This document shows, piece by piece, positions 54,501 to 62,150 of a stretch of 64,000 bases of DNA. Made by a program: the position numbers and the translations under genes. Source of the DNA: Anoplopoma fimbria (Eukaryota; Chordata; Actinopteri; Perciformes; Anoplopomatidae); assembly GCF_027596085.1 (NCBI RefSeq), contig NC_072465.1, positions 17,996,207-18,060,206 of the forward strand, given 5' to 3'. The notes below the pieces were generated by a model. It made no database searches. It was given only the letters and a program-made list of their open reading frames with translations, and was not told where the DNA came from. Within the stretch, counting starts at the first letter, position 1; every line of letters starts with the position of its first letter.

Positions 54501-55639
54501 GATACGTATAGCTAATGACATCACTGGCATTTAAATTCACTTTTGTTAACACTATTTGATCATCCCTTAAATGCGTTTAAAATTCTTCATTTTCCAACAC
54601 AGTCTAGTCTCAGTGTTATTTGCTGCTGGAAGGCATTTTCAAAGTTGGTCATCAGTCAATAGAGAGGTTTAGTCCCCCATGGGACCTTATTTTAAAAAAA
54701 AGAAAATTGGATGGTAGTCAACTACGAGAGACAAATGTTTTTTGGAATGTGCCATGAATTACAGATATGATGTTTGTCAATTTAAATGATAATTTTGCAA
54801 GTCAAGAAATTCACACTTTGTCGTAGGTTTGCCATAGTAACATATAGTTTTGTGTGAAGCTCTTCTTGCAAAATATATGTCAACAGCACAAACATGGCCG
54901 AAGGGACTTGGTAGCAAGCTAGGTGATTTAGCTATGTTCCAGGCACATGTTACATTGTCTGACCCGGAAGGGAAAGAATGAGCAATACCTGTTGTTAGTG
55001 TGAGTACATGCTGGTACAAGACACAGCTTCAGTGAAAGACAACACTTAAGCAACTTTTGGGTGTTGAGTCTTTCTTATAATATATTTATTTACGACAAAA
55101 TGCAACTTTCTTGATACTTGTGCTTTAAATTACACATATTATGTGTAATTTATAGCACAATTCAAACAGGATGAAAAAAATATTTGTCTTCCACTCCTGA
55201 CTACCTTACTTTTTTCCCCAATGCTGTGGCACCAGAAAGGGCAGCACCTCGCCTCCCTATGGTCTTTAAAGTTGTTAAAGGTTCTCCAAGACTCTCATGC
55301 ACTAAAATACATGAGCGGCTATGTTCACACAGCACAGAGAAACTCAGATTACAATAAACACACAGAGGGAGGTTGACTTCATTCTCTGCTCAGGTAGACA
55401 TTAATCCACTATATCTTTTCATAGCAAATAGTGGTTTGCTGCTATATTAATGCTCTGCATACTGTATATAGATACTTTAAAAGTTGCAGTTATCTAAACA
55501 GAATAGACACACTTTTGTACTCACCAACGCGGCTTTGATTTATAGCAGAAGGTCTGAGACTCAAACAGTCCGGCAAATCCTTCCACACATGACCTGGAAT
55601 TTCATCTAGAGTTTCCACTGTCCCTCCGATGAAAGCCAT
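44280..55639 (-). CDS. prdm2: prdm2 (RIZ1) PR-domain zinc finger protein, seven coding exons, 1737 aa
   Basis: Seven exons join in phase: 55639-55525, 54174-54071, 53747-53595, 52350-52221, 49756-49652, 49484-44896 and 44297-44280 (5214 nt with stop; human RIZ1 is 1718 aa). Domains seen, by predicted residue: PR/SET about 27-150 (motifs VWATQFIPKG, GPFVG, GNWLRYVNWA, PGEELLVWY); an acidic Glu run near 250; C2H2 fingers at 340-360, 372-392 and 474-495; a Gln tract near 520; a Ser/Pro-rich middle with a CtBP-type PLDLS motif near 822-826; C2H2 fingers at 1168-1188, 1196-1217 and 1225-1246; and C2HC fingers at 1387-1407 and 1510-1531. The family is a nuclear PR-domain protein linked to H3K9 methylation and transcriptional repression, with RIZ1 (PR-plus) and RIZ2 (PR-minus) forms. 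The start at 55639 has an A at -3 and G at +4 and lies 3 nt after a splice acceptor. Teleosts often carry two PRDM2 paralogues, and I cannot say which this is. Confidence 0.96.
44896..49484 (-). CDS. prdm2: prdm2 large exon 6 encoding all zinc fingers
   Basis: This single exon of 4589 nt is typical of PRDM2, in which nearly all the protein after the PR domain sits in one exon. It begins after a TTTACAG acceptor and ends at CTCAG followed by GTGAGA, leaving phase 0. It encodes all eight zinc fingers, a 12-codon pure CAG tract (48502-48537), poly-Ser runs, a Pro-rich segment and several SUMO-type motifs (IKIKEEP, LKVETE, VKTEEP). Blocks such as ELYTTIKIMAS, NQHYPSYKPPPF, TTHNIPQTF and KKRYTPKKNP are near-identical to human RIZ. 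Reading through the donor would give a short alternative C-terminus stopping at 44863. Confidence 0.97.
48502..48537 (-). repeat. pure (CAG)12 tract in prdm2 exon 6
   Basis: Twelve uninterrupted CAG codons encode a Gln tract just after the third zinc finger. Human PRDM2 has no comparable run there from what I recall, so the length is likely variable. Confidence 0.95.
49652..49756 (-). CDS. prdm2: prdm2 coding exon 5, carries the candidate RIZ2 start Met
   Basis: The exon lies between a GCTTGCAG acceptor and a GTAAGG donor, 105 nt, and joins both neighbours in phase. It encodes ARRKLLEKARQAG, a Lys-rich stretch and LEMWDGEE (residues 168-202). It is poorly conserved with human except at the end. 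There Met197 and the residues after it (MWDGEEGLKEEDE) align with human MRDSAEGPKEDEE, where RIZ2 begins at Met202. Confidence 0.88.
49668..49670 (-). other. prdm2: candidate RIZ2 translation start (Met197)
   Basis: This ATG is in the prdm2 frame, with G at -3. The residues that follow (M-x-D-x-x-E-G-x-K-E) match the human RIZ2 start at Met202. A transcript from the internal CpG-rich block spliced to this exon would produce a PR-less protein retaining all eight zinc fingers. Confidence 0.55.
50843..50995 (-). repeat. dispersed fish repeat, family C
   Basis: The minus strand reads CATTACAGTCAATTAGCAGACGCTTTTATCCA, then GTGTATTCAACATAGGTATTC, AAGAGAACTACTAGTCACC and AGAAGTCATAAGTGCTTCTC. The TTAGCAGACGCTTTTATCCA module is a well-known teleost repeat signature. 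It lies in the prdm2 intron between coding exons 4 and 5. Confidence 0.7.
51211..51240. repeat. homopolymer G/A tract
   Basis: A short G run followed by about 24 A, in the prdm2 intron; further A runs occur at 50073-50091 and 51363-51382. Confidence 0.9.
51560..52220 (-). promoter_or_regulatory. CpG-rich block in prdm2 intron, candidate internal RIZ2 promoter
   Basis: About three dozen CpGs by eye, concentrated between 51710 and 52220, in an otherwise CpG-poor, AT-rich intron. It lies directly downstream of the last PR-domain exon and upstream of the exon carrying the conserved internal Met. In mammals RIZ2 is produced from an internal promoter that skips the PR domain. Position and composition match that, but promoter activity is inferred. 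No long open frame crosses the block. Confidence 0.55.
52221..52350 (-). CDS. prdm2: prdm2 coding exon 4 (end of PR domain)
   Basis: The exon lies between a TTGTTGCAG acceptor and a GTGAGG donor; it is 130 nt, leaving one G for the next exon. It encodes PIGPGEELLVWYTVEDNPEI and a basic Ser/Arg tail ending RRAKR (residues 125-167), matching the human segment that closes the PR domain. The exon abuts the CpG-rich block 51560-52220 immediately downstream. Confidence 0.95.
52677..52897 (+). mobile_element. Tc1-type MITE copy 1
   Basis: Terminal inverted repeats CAGTACCAGTCAAAAGTTTGGACACACC and its complement enclose a 221 bp non-coding element flanked by TA on both sides, the Tc1/mariner target duplication. 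It lies in the prdm2 intron between coding exons 3 and 4. Confidence 0.92.
53138..53357 (+). mobile_element. Tc1-type MITE copy 2
   Basis: 220 bp, nearly identical to copy 1 and in the same orientation, about 240 bp away in the same intron, flanked by TA. Different flanking sequence shows a separate insertion rather than a tandem duplication. Confidence 0.92.
53595..53747 (-). CDS. prdm2: prdm2 coding exon 3 (PR domain core)
   Basis: The exon lies between a CCTGCAG acceptor and a GTAGGT donor; it is 153 nt, exactly 51 codons, phase 0. It encodes residues 74-124 with GWMCVDATDP, GNWLRYVNWA, EEQNLFPLEINRA and IYYKVLK, the most conserved part of the PR/SET fold. Residue 102 is Arg where human RIZ1 has Cys106 (NWARS versus NWACS). 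Confidence 0.96.
54071..54174 (-). CDS. prdm2: prdm2 coding exon 2 (PR domain)
   Basis: The exon lies between a TTTCCAG acceptor and a GTACGT donor and is 104 nt, restoring phase 0. It encodes residues 39-73, running from GVWATQFIPKGKRFG through GPFVGEKKKRSQV to NVYMWE, the core N-terminal half of the PR fold. It is nearly identical to human RIZ1. Confidence 0.95.
54249..54327 (+). repeat. 79-bp block, partner of 58545-58623 (inverted)
   Basis: Starts TGTATCAGTTTATGAACAAT and includes GAGAGTGGTTTCACCTCAAC. By eye 78 of 79 bases match the reverse complement of 58545-58623. No target duplication is obvious. Located in the intron after the first coding exon of prdm2. Confidence 0.9.
55118..55160. 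repeat. hairpin-forming imperfect palindrome
   Basis: Arms of 21 bp (TTGTGCTTTAAATTACACATA and its complement) with one mismatch and a single central base. It lies in a prdm2 intron. Confidence 0.9.
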
Positions 55640-55642
55640 GAT
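55525..55642 (-). CDS. prdm2: prdm2 first coding exon
   Basis: A TTGCAG acceptor is followed by ATC and then the start ATG (55639-55637). The exon encodes 38 residues plus 1 nt, including VETLDEIPGHVWKDLPD, which parallels the human ETLAEVPEHVLRGLPE segment before the PR domain. It ends at a GTGAGT donor (55524). The G left over is completed by the next exon as GGT (Gly). The 3 nt before the ATG show that an upstream exon must be spliced on. Confidence 0.92.
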
Positions 55643-55784
55643 CTGCAATACATTAAAATGTTTTGTTATAAAAACGCATCAAAGCCCTGCAAAAATGTCA
55701 AATATAATTATGCATGACATGTTGAACATCAATATAGTATACTAATATTATAGATTGTAAGAAGTAGATATTTGTGTTCAGGTA

Positions 55785-56011
55785 CAGTACCAGTCAAAAG
55801 TTTGGACACACCTTCTCATTCAACTACTTTGAAGAATCTAAAATATAAAACATATTCTGGTTTGTTGAGCATTTGTTTGTTTACCACATAATTCCATATG
55901 TGTTCCTTCATAGTTTGGATGTCATCAATATTAATCTACAATGTAGATTTTTTTTTAAATAAAGAAAAAACATTGAATGAGAAGGTGTGTCCAAACTTTT
56001 GACTGGTACTG
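55785..56011 (-). mobile_element. Tc1-type MITE copy 3 (opposite orientation)
   Basis: 227 bp with the same termini and TA flanks, but its asymmetric interior is reversed relative to copies 1 and 2. It lies in the intron between the candidate 5' UTR exon and the first coding exon of prdm2. Confidence 0.92.
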
Positions 56012-57354
56012 TAGGTTTTCAAAAAGACAGAAGGCACCAGGTCTTAATGGAGCATTATCACATAGACTATGATTGAAGAAAGTGATTAAAAAGTGAATGG
56101 ATGTGCTCAAATTGTAGCCTATTCATTACAAAGATTCATGACTGCATCTTAGTGAGGGCAACACACCAGCTGTCTAATACAGCTTTCCTTTGAAAGGGTT
56201 GAGGTTTTCTGCATAACAATGAAACGTTGAACCAGATTAAAACAAAATGTACCCTTCTTATCTTTAATAGTGGCCCGCCCTATACTAAAGTTCATCACAA
56301 TAGAATGCTGTGCCTATGGGCTTCATGAAAGTTGTGACATACAATTTGATCTCACAGGTAGACAGCATATTGAAGATACTTTCCTCCGCCTTTCATAAAA
56401 ATAGCTAAAAAGAAGTTTAGCCTAAAAAACTATTTTTATTGTGAATTAGTTTGCAGATCATTTTAAGATGAATTAACAAAATGTTTACCAGTAGTACCAT
56501 TGAAGTCTTCAAATTGCTTTTTTTAGTCAGAAAACCCCAAAGATAAGCGCAGAGATAGGATGAGCACAGCGCCAAGAAAGGCTCAATGTGCTAAAATCTT
56601 CATGAGGAAAGACGGATATGCAGATCTTTAAGATTTCTGACTAAATTCATGTTGTGTAATTAACAGAATGAGATGTGACAATTCAACATGTATTTGATAC
56701 GACTGCCAAATGATACCATGGTTATTTATTCAGGATTATATGAGATAGATGCGATAGTCAACGTACACATGAATAAAAAGAAAAATCCTGACATTTGAGA
56801 AGCTTAATCTGCTGAATGTTGCTAAGAAAATGATTCAAGTGAATTGTCAATTATCAGAAAAGTCAAACACACTTTCTTTTGATAAACTCATCTATTAAAT
56901 TCCCTTTCTTGCCTTAATGGAAATACAGATTTTTCCATCAAACTGCTTTGCTTTAGTAACTTAGCTTCTCAATTTAAACGTCAATTGTTCAGGATGCACA
57001 ATGAGCGGACTGAGCCATGTGTTGAGGGGCTTAGGCTCACACATCACACTGACTTAATTACTTCAAACAATATTCCACATACCTCAATAGCAGATAGGTT
57101 GACCTTAACGACTCCTTCTTGACTTTACTGATGAGGTATGATCTCAAAAAGACAAGAATAAGGCTGACAAAGCTCAGACAATGAACCTCACTATTAAAGA
57201 TGCATGGTGCTCGAGCTATGTTCTATTCAACATCCTCTCTAAATAAAGGATAACATTTGATTCCCCCCCTCACTATAATCCACTGGTGCTGGAATTGTGA
57301 TCAGACATTTTTAAATCCCCTTCCAGTTTAAGCAACAAAGTGAGAGATTTAAAC

Positions 57355-57416
57355 GTGTGAGTGTGTGTGCAAGTGTGTGTGTGCAAGTGCGTGTGTGTGC
57401 AAGTGTGTGTGTGCGT
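57355..57416. repeat. GT-rich minisatellite
   Basis: About four units of the form GTGTGTGTGCAA with small variations, just downstream of the candidate prdm2 first exon. Confidence 0.85.
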
Positions 57417-57479
57417 ATAGCGGATTTTAAAGCGGTTTGCTCCCATGCATTAAAAAAAAAAAGTTGACAAAGACATAAA

Positions 57480-57960
57480 TAAAATGAGCGGCTGTGTAAA
57501 GCCAGCAGCGCCTGAAGGATGCAGTTTATTGTTACCGTCCGCTCTCCTTATTCTCCCCGACGCTGGCCGGAGCACGGGGAGGTTTTTGTTTTCTTCTTCT
57601 TCCTCAATGTTGCCTGTCGGAGGGTGTTTTTTTTTTTTTTTTTTTTTTTGGGGTGGGGGGTTTAGGCTACTCACACTCGCACTTACCTGCTTTATGTGAC
57701 CGGGGACTTGTGCTTTTTGTGCTCTACCTGCTTTCAATCTGCTGAAAAATGGCGGATGGAGGCTTGAGCCGAAAGCCTCTTCTGTAACTCGGATCGTGGT
57801 GTGTTGTAGTTGGGGGAGAGGCAGCCGGTCAGACCCGAGAACACTGTCACAGCGATGGAGCAGTTATGGGGGTTGTTTTTATAGCCCATAAGGCTCCCTG
57901 GTGTCCTCTCCTGCAGGCAGTGGCTCCAGTCCTGTCCACAATGCAGCCTCACATGAAACC
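57480..57960 (-). promoter_or_regulatory. probable RIZ1 promoter region, CpG-enriched
   Basis: Roughly 17 CpG dinucleotides were counted by eye in 380 bp, well above the flanks. The region surrounds the candidate first exon and contains a YY1-like AAAATGGCGGA at 57756-57766 (plus orientation). It is interrupted by a T-tract followed by G-runs at 57627-57660. Mammalian RIZ1 is driven from a CpG-island promoter. No TATA box was identified. Confidence 0.5.
57687..57860 (-). other. prdm2: candidate prdm2 first (5' UTR) exon
   Basis: The first coding exon needs an upstream partner. A perfect CAG|GTAAGT donor on the minus strand (exon end 57687) sits in CpG-richer DNA about 2 kb upstream. The transcription start is not determined, so the upper limit is approximate. 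An ATG at 57737 reads 17 codons to the donor and would join in frame to the ATC-ATG of the next exon, giving a possible 18-residue N-terminal extension. I judge this exon mostly non-coding because human RIZ1 starts close to the fish Met at 55639. Confidence 0.55.
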
Positions 57961-58544
57961 ATGCCAATTAAGTACCTTGCTTAGATTCATCTGTGAGCAT
58001 AATGGGCCTGTAGGCTGGTGCCATCTGTGCAGCCATGAATAGCTGAGGAGAACTCAATAAAAGCAGGCAAATAAATGCAGGTTTAAAGGTGCTATTTAGT
58101 CATCTTTCTTTTTTTTTTTTTTTTTTTATGTATTAAATGTTTTAATAGTTGCCAGTTGTTTATTTAATGATACTCTTATTGTAAAACACCTACCAACTGA
58201 TTACTAAAAGTGAGTAATTTACAAGTTCAAAAACAAATGAGTTGAATGTCTGAAAAATGCTGCATAAACACTGTTTTTGGTTTGACTCAATTAAAGTCTT
58301 ATTTCACCTGGATAGTTTACTTAGTATCTTACTAATCTTTCAAGGGAGTCCTACAAAATAGTATGAAACAAACAACAAGACAGTTTAAACACATCAAACA
58401 GTCTGTTAATTGAAGTTTCCACATTCCAGTTTATGAATTCAGGACCCAAAATTAGGTGACAACAGAAAAAGCAAAGATGACCCGCACTATTTTTGAAAGC
58501 AAATGATTTTAACATATGACTCACAATTTTCAGCAGTGGGGTGC

Positions 58545-58623
58545 AAGGTGAAGTTCAAGGTTCCCCTATTGTTGAGGTGAAACCACTCTCTAAATGTATT
58601 TAAATTGTTCATAAACTGATACA
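58545..58623 (-). repeat. 79-bp block, partner of 54249-54327 (inverted)
   Basis: Reverse-complement match to the intronic block with one internal mismatch. It lies about 0.8 kb upstream of the candidate prdm2 first exon. Confidence 0.9.
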
Positions 58624-58693
58624 TTATCTCGTGAGTTGAGATGATGCCAAAGTTTCAGGGTTATTTTTTCTAAATACTATATTCAATCGGTAG

Positions 58694-58974
58694 CCAGTTT
58701 ATTAGGTACACCTAGCTAAAACAGATGTACTCTGATACAAACGTCATGCAATACATCCTCCTTTTCTGGAAGGTTGTAATGTTCCATTTTTAATATAACT
58801 GTTAAAGCCCTGAATGGTCTTTTTGTAGAATGTAATTTGTGGTGCTCTTGAACTGTATTGTATTATGCATAGAGGTGTTTATGTTATTTAGCCTACCCTC
58901 ATTTATAAATGTGATGGACACAATATGTCAGTATAATGCAGTTGTTTTAGCTTGGTGTACTTAATAAACTGACA
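58694..58974. mobile_element. complete MITE, family D
   Basis: Inverted termini CAGTTTATTAGGTACACCTA and TTGGTGTACTTAATAAACTG bound about 280 bp containing CCTACCCTCATTTATAAATG and GGACACAATATGTCAGTAT. This is a recognised common teleost non-autonomous element. The half copy at 35395-35552 is a relative. Confidence 0.75.
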
Positions 58975-60469
58975 AGTCAGCTTATTTGTCATTTTGGAGA
59001 AAAAGTCTCCAAATGGGCATGAAGATCAGCAAAAATGATGCAATGACTAAAAGATTATTTATTTTTTTCAGCATTTTGGGAAAGAGGTCTCTAAATCCTC
59101 TATCACATTGAAAAAATAACATTACACTATCCATATATACATCTTGTTAAGGTAGTCTACATTTTCTCTGAAGACCTGTTTATTAGTAAAACAACCAGAC
59201 AGGAATACCTGTTTCGGTTATTTACCTGACACATAAAAGTCCGATAGATGTTAAAGGGATGCTGAAGCTGCCAGGTAAAAAAAACAGTAAGAGAAGGAAC
59301 ATCTTTGATGGATACAAATTCAAAATCTGACCACGGTATATATTATCATGTTTTCCAACAACGCCTCAATAGAGAAAAACTAGAAAACATTTTAATTGCT
59401 CTCATGAGATGGGACGATAACAACAGCTCAGACAAAACTAAAGTCCATCTTTGTACAGTGTGTGGTCTCTGTTCTCTGCAGTGTGCAGGTGTTAATGCCT
59501 GAATTAGCTTCGGTAGGATTCAGTTCCTGTTTGGATACTTTGTTACTTCAGTTCCCACATGTCACATTGCCTTTCAAAGGAAGGGCATGCTAGGTAATCA
59601 TGACTGTTATCATTATATCTGTGGCCACTAGAGGCTGCTGTGCTACCATAAACAGGTTGTGTTCTCTTCAAGTTGAAGTCTGTGCCGGGAGGTTTGTGAG
59701 CTAGTTAGAACAGGACCGATATAATTAAATAATTAATCTGTCGGAGCAGCACTACGGATTTACTGGCTGAGTTGAACAGGAGCAATCATGCAACAATGTG
59801 TCTTTCTTACATAAACCTTGCAGGAGCAAAATGCCACACAATTCCTTCTGTTAATAAATATGAAAGGATCTGTGTTTGCAGCTTCTTAAGGCGGGACCTC
59901 ATGCCACATTAGGACACAAAGTTCTTACTCTGAAAGTCTGGCAATCGGCGCACCGGAGGGTACTCAGGGTTCATATAATCATCACATCTCCTGTTTTGAG
60001 TTTCCGTTCACATTTATTCCAACATGTATCTGTTCAAATGGACCTTTCATGTACCGCATCTGCTTCTTTAGTGTCTATAAACTCAGTGCTCAAAAGCATC
60101 CCTCAAACAGATGTGCTTATTCATAGGCCCCTTTTCACAAGCTTTCACCCTTACTCCTCAAGCGGTGCCAAATTCCTCCACCACTGCGCCACCCTGATGA
60201 CCTTCCCATGTCCACCAGCTGCCCCAGGTCACCCTGCCTTTTATGACTCCTCGTCTACCATATGTAGAAGTGTGAAAACTAGCAGTTGATGGACACCCTC
60301 ATCAATTACTAGTGTTTTTGAACAAATCATGACGGATTCTTAAAGGATACAATACTTGACAATAGTCAGGCGCTCACATGATCTAATCATCCATTCTTAA
60401 AGCTGTTTAAATGTAAATCTACAGCCCTCACTTTGTGGAAAACTACTCAAAAGTTCCTCCGAAACCAAT

Positions 60470-60920
60470 ATGATGCTTCAGCAGTCTGAGTTAGATGGAT
60501 CAAGTGGATATCTTACAAAGTTACAGTCTTTTTATTGCAAACCTCCTTCTTTTTGTTACCATCTACCATCTACTATCCATCTACTGCAGCAGCAAGAAAA
60601 AAAAACAGTCCAATGACAAACAAAGAGGGAGGTTTGTACTCAAAAAAGATATCCACTTGATTTGTCTAACTGAGACTGCTGAAGCAGAGTAAAAGCTTCA
60701 GACAAACTTTGGAATACAGTTAAGCACAAAATAAGGGCTGTAGGTTTTGTCCCCCATCACTTCATGTGAAAGCACATTCCTCTTTGTGTTTGCTTGCCAG
60801 GCTGCAGTAAAACCAGTTACAAAAAGAGGGAGTGAACAAAAAAGACTAACTTTGGAAAATATCCACTTGCATTTGGCAGGCTCTGATGGCAAAGGGCTCA
60901 TATAAGCCCCACATAAACCT
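60470..60920. mobile_element. fold-back dispersed repeat
   Basis: Arms CTTCAGCAGTCTGAGTTAGA / ATCAAGTGGATATCTT (60475-60512) reappear inverted at 60646-60685. The following AAGCTTCAGACAAACTTTGG, CCCCCATCACTTCATGTGA and GCACATTCCTCTTTGTGTTT also belong to the same common fish repeat. Outer limits are approximate. Confidence 0.65.
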
Positions 60921-62005
60921 GCAATACATTTTAAACAAATAAATAAACACATAAACAAAAAAACTAATAAAAATCAACTGAACAAGTCTTCATTTATTCA
61001 GCACTATAATGGGATATAATCATTACTGTAAAAGAACTGACTGAATGAATGTGGATACACTTTTAGACACAATGATCTATAAAAAGACCATGAGTATCAC
61101 AGGTACATCAAATTGCATGTGAATATTAAAAACATGAAACCATTAAATTAAGTTTATGGGTGCTAAAGAACCCCCAAAAAATAAATCTGGTATTAATGAC
61201 AAAAATATTAAATCCATATTTTCACAAAGAATGATCTAAAACTCTCCAAAAGATGTTGGGTTATTCTTGCTTATACACAAAAGAGCCAATATTTATATAA
61301 AGTACACATCCTAATATACTGGATGTTAAATATAAAATGCACTTCTTGTGATTCTTTGTCATTGTTTGTGTGATGACTGCTTTGTATGACTGCTTTGTCT
61401 TGCTGTGATGTATGGAATTTGTTCTCACTGACACCTAAATAAATGTCTTCTACAGTATGTGAAGGCGTAGTATCAACTGTAAATTCATAAAAGTTCTAAA
61501 CACCAAACTGTTTGAGTCTTTAAACCCACAGGTTTTGTAAATCTCAATTTGTTTCATACAGGCTCTTTAAAAAAAGGGTGCAATGATTACAGTGTGATAT
61601 GTTTACTATATGTGGTGCAGTTTTAATACAGAACACAGTTTAAAGCTCTCACTTGGTACACTATGTCCCCCTCAACATCCTAAAAATATTTACTGTATGC
61701 AGGCGGAGCTGTGGACATGTAGCCGGTGCTGCAGCATGCCAAGTGTGATTGATAGGAGAGCTCTGCGTCTCATGCTGCATGACAGAACAGGAAAAGTGAT
61801 AGGCCTACTTGGCTCTTAAACAGCATGTAGGAGGCTTGGGCTTTTTCATGCATGCATTCATGCAATCGTTCTGTATGTATGAGCCATGAGGCCAAGGGAA
61901 ATATGCATACTGGATGTAAAGAACATTTTGAAATGAGTGTTTGATTGAGCATCCCAAGAAACAAAATATTTACTATATCCACAATTGCCTTTTCTTTAAT
62001 GACAC

Positions 62006-62150
62006 ATTACATTACATTACATTACATTACATTACAGTCATTTAGCAGACGCTTTTATCCAAAGCGACTTACAGGAAGTGTATTCAACATAGGTATTCAA
62101 GAGAATACCTATGTTGAATACACTTCCTGTAAGTGTATTCACTTACAGGA
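62006..62150. repeat. family C repeat with fold-back rearrangement
   Basis: Five or more ACATT units lead into AGTCATTTAGCAGACGCTTT, TATCCAAAGCGACTTACAGG and a 32-bp arm (62067-62098). The arm is repeated inverted at 62103-62134 after a 4-nt loop. A further short copy of CACTTACAGGAA follows. Confidence 0.85.

Noticed and set aside
59876..60289. Plus-strand open frame of 137 codons
   Set aside because: Low-complexity mix of Ser/His/Pro with no recognisable domain, no splice context and no coding-like composition; consistent with a chance frame.
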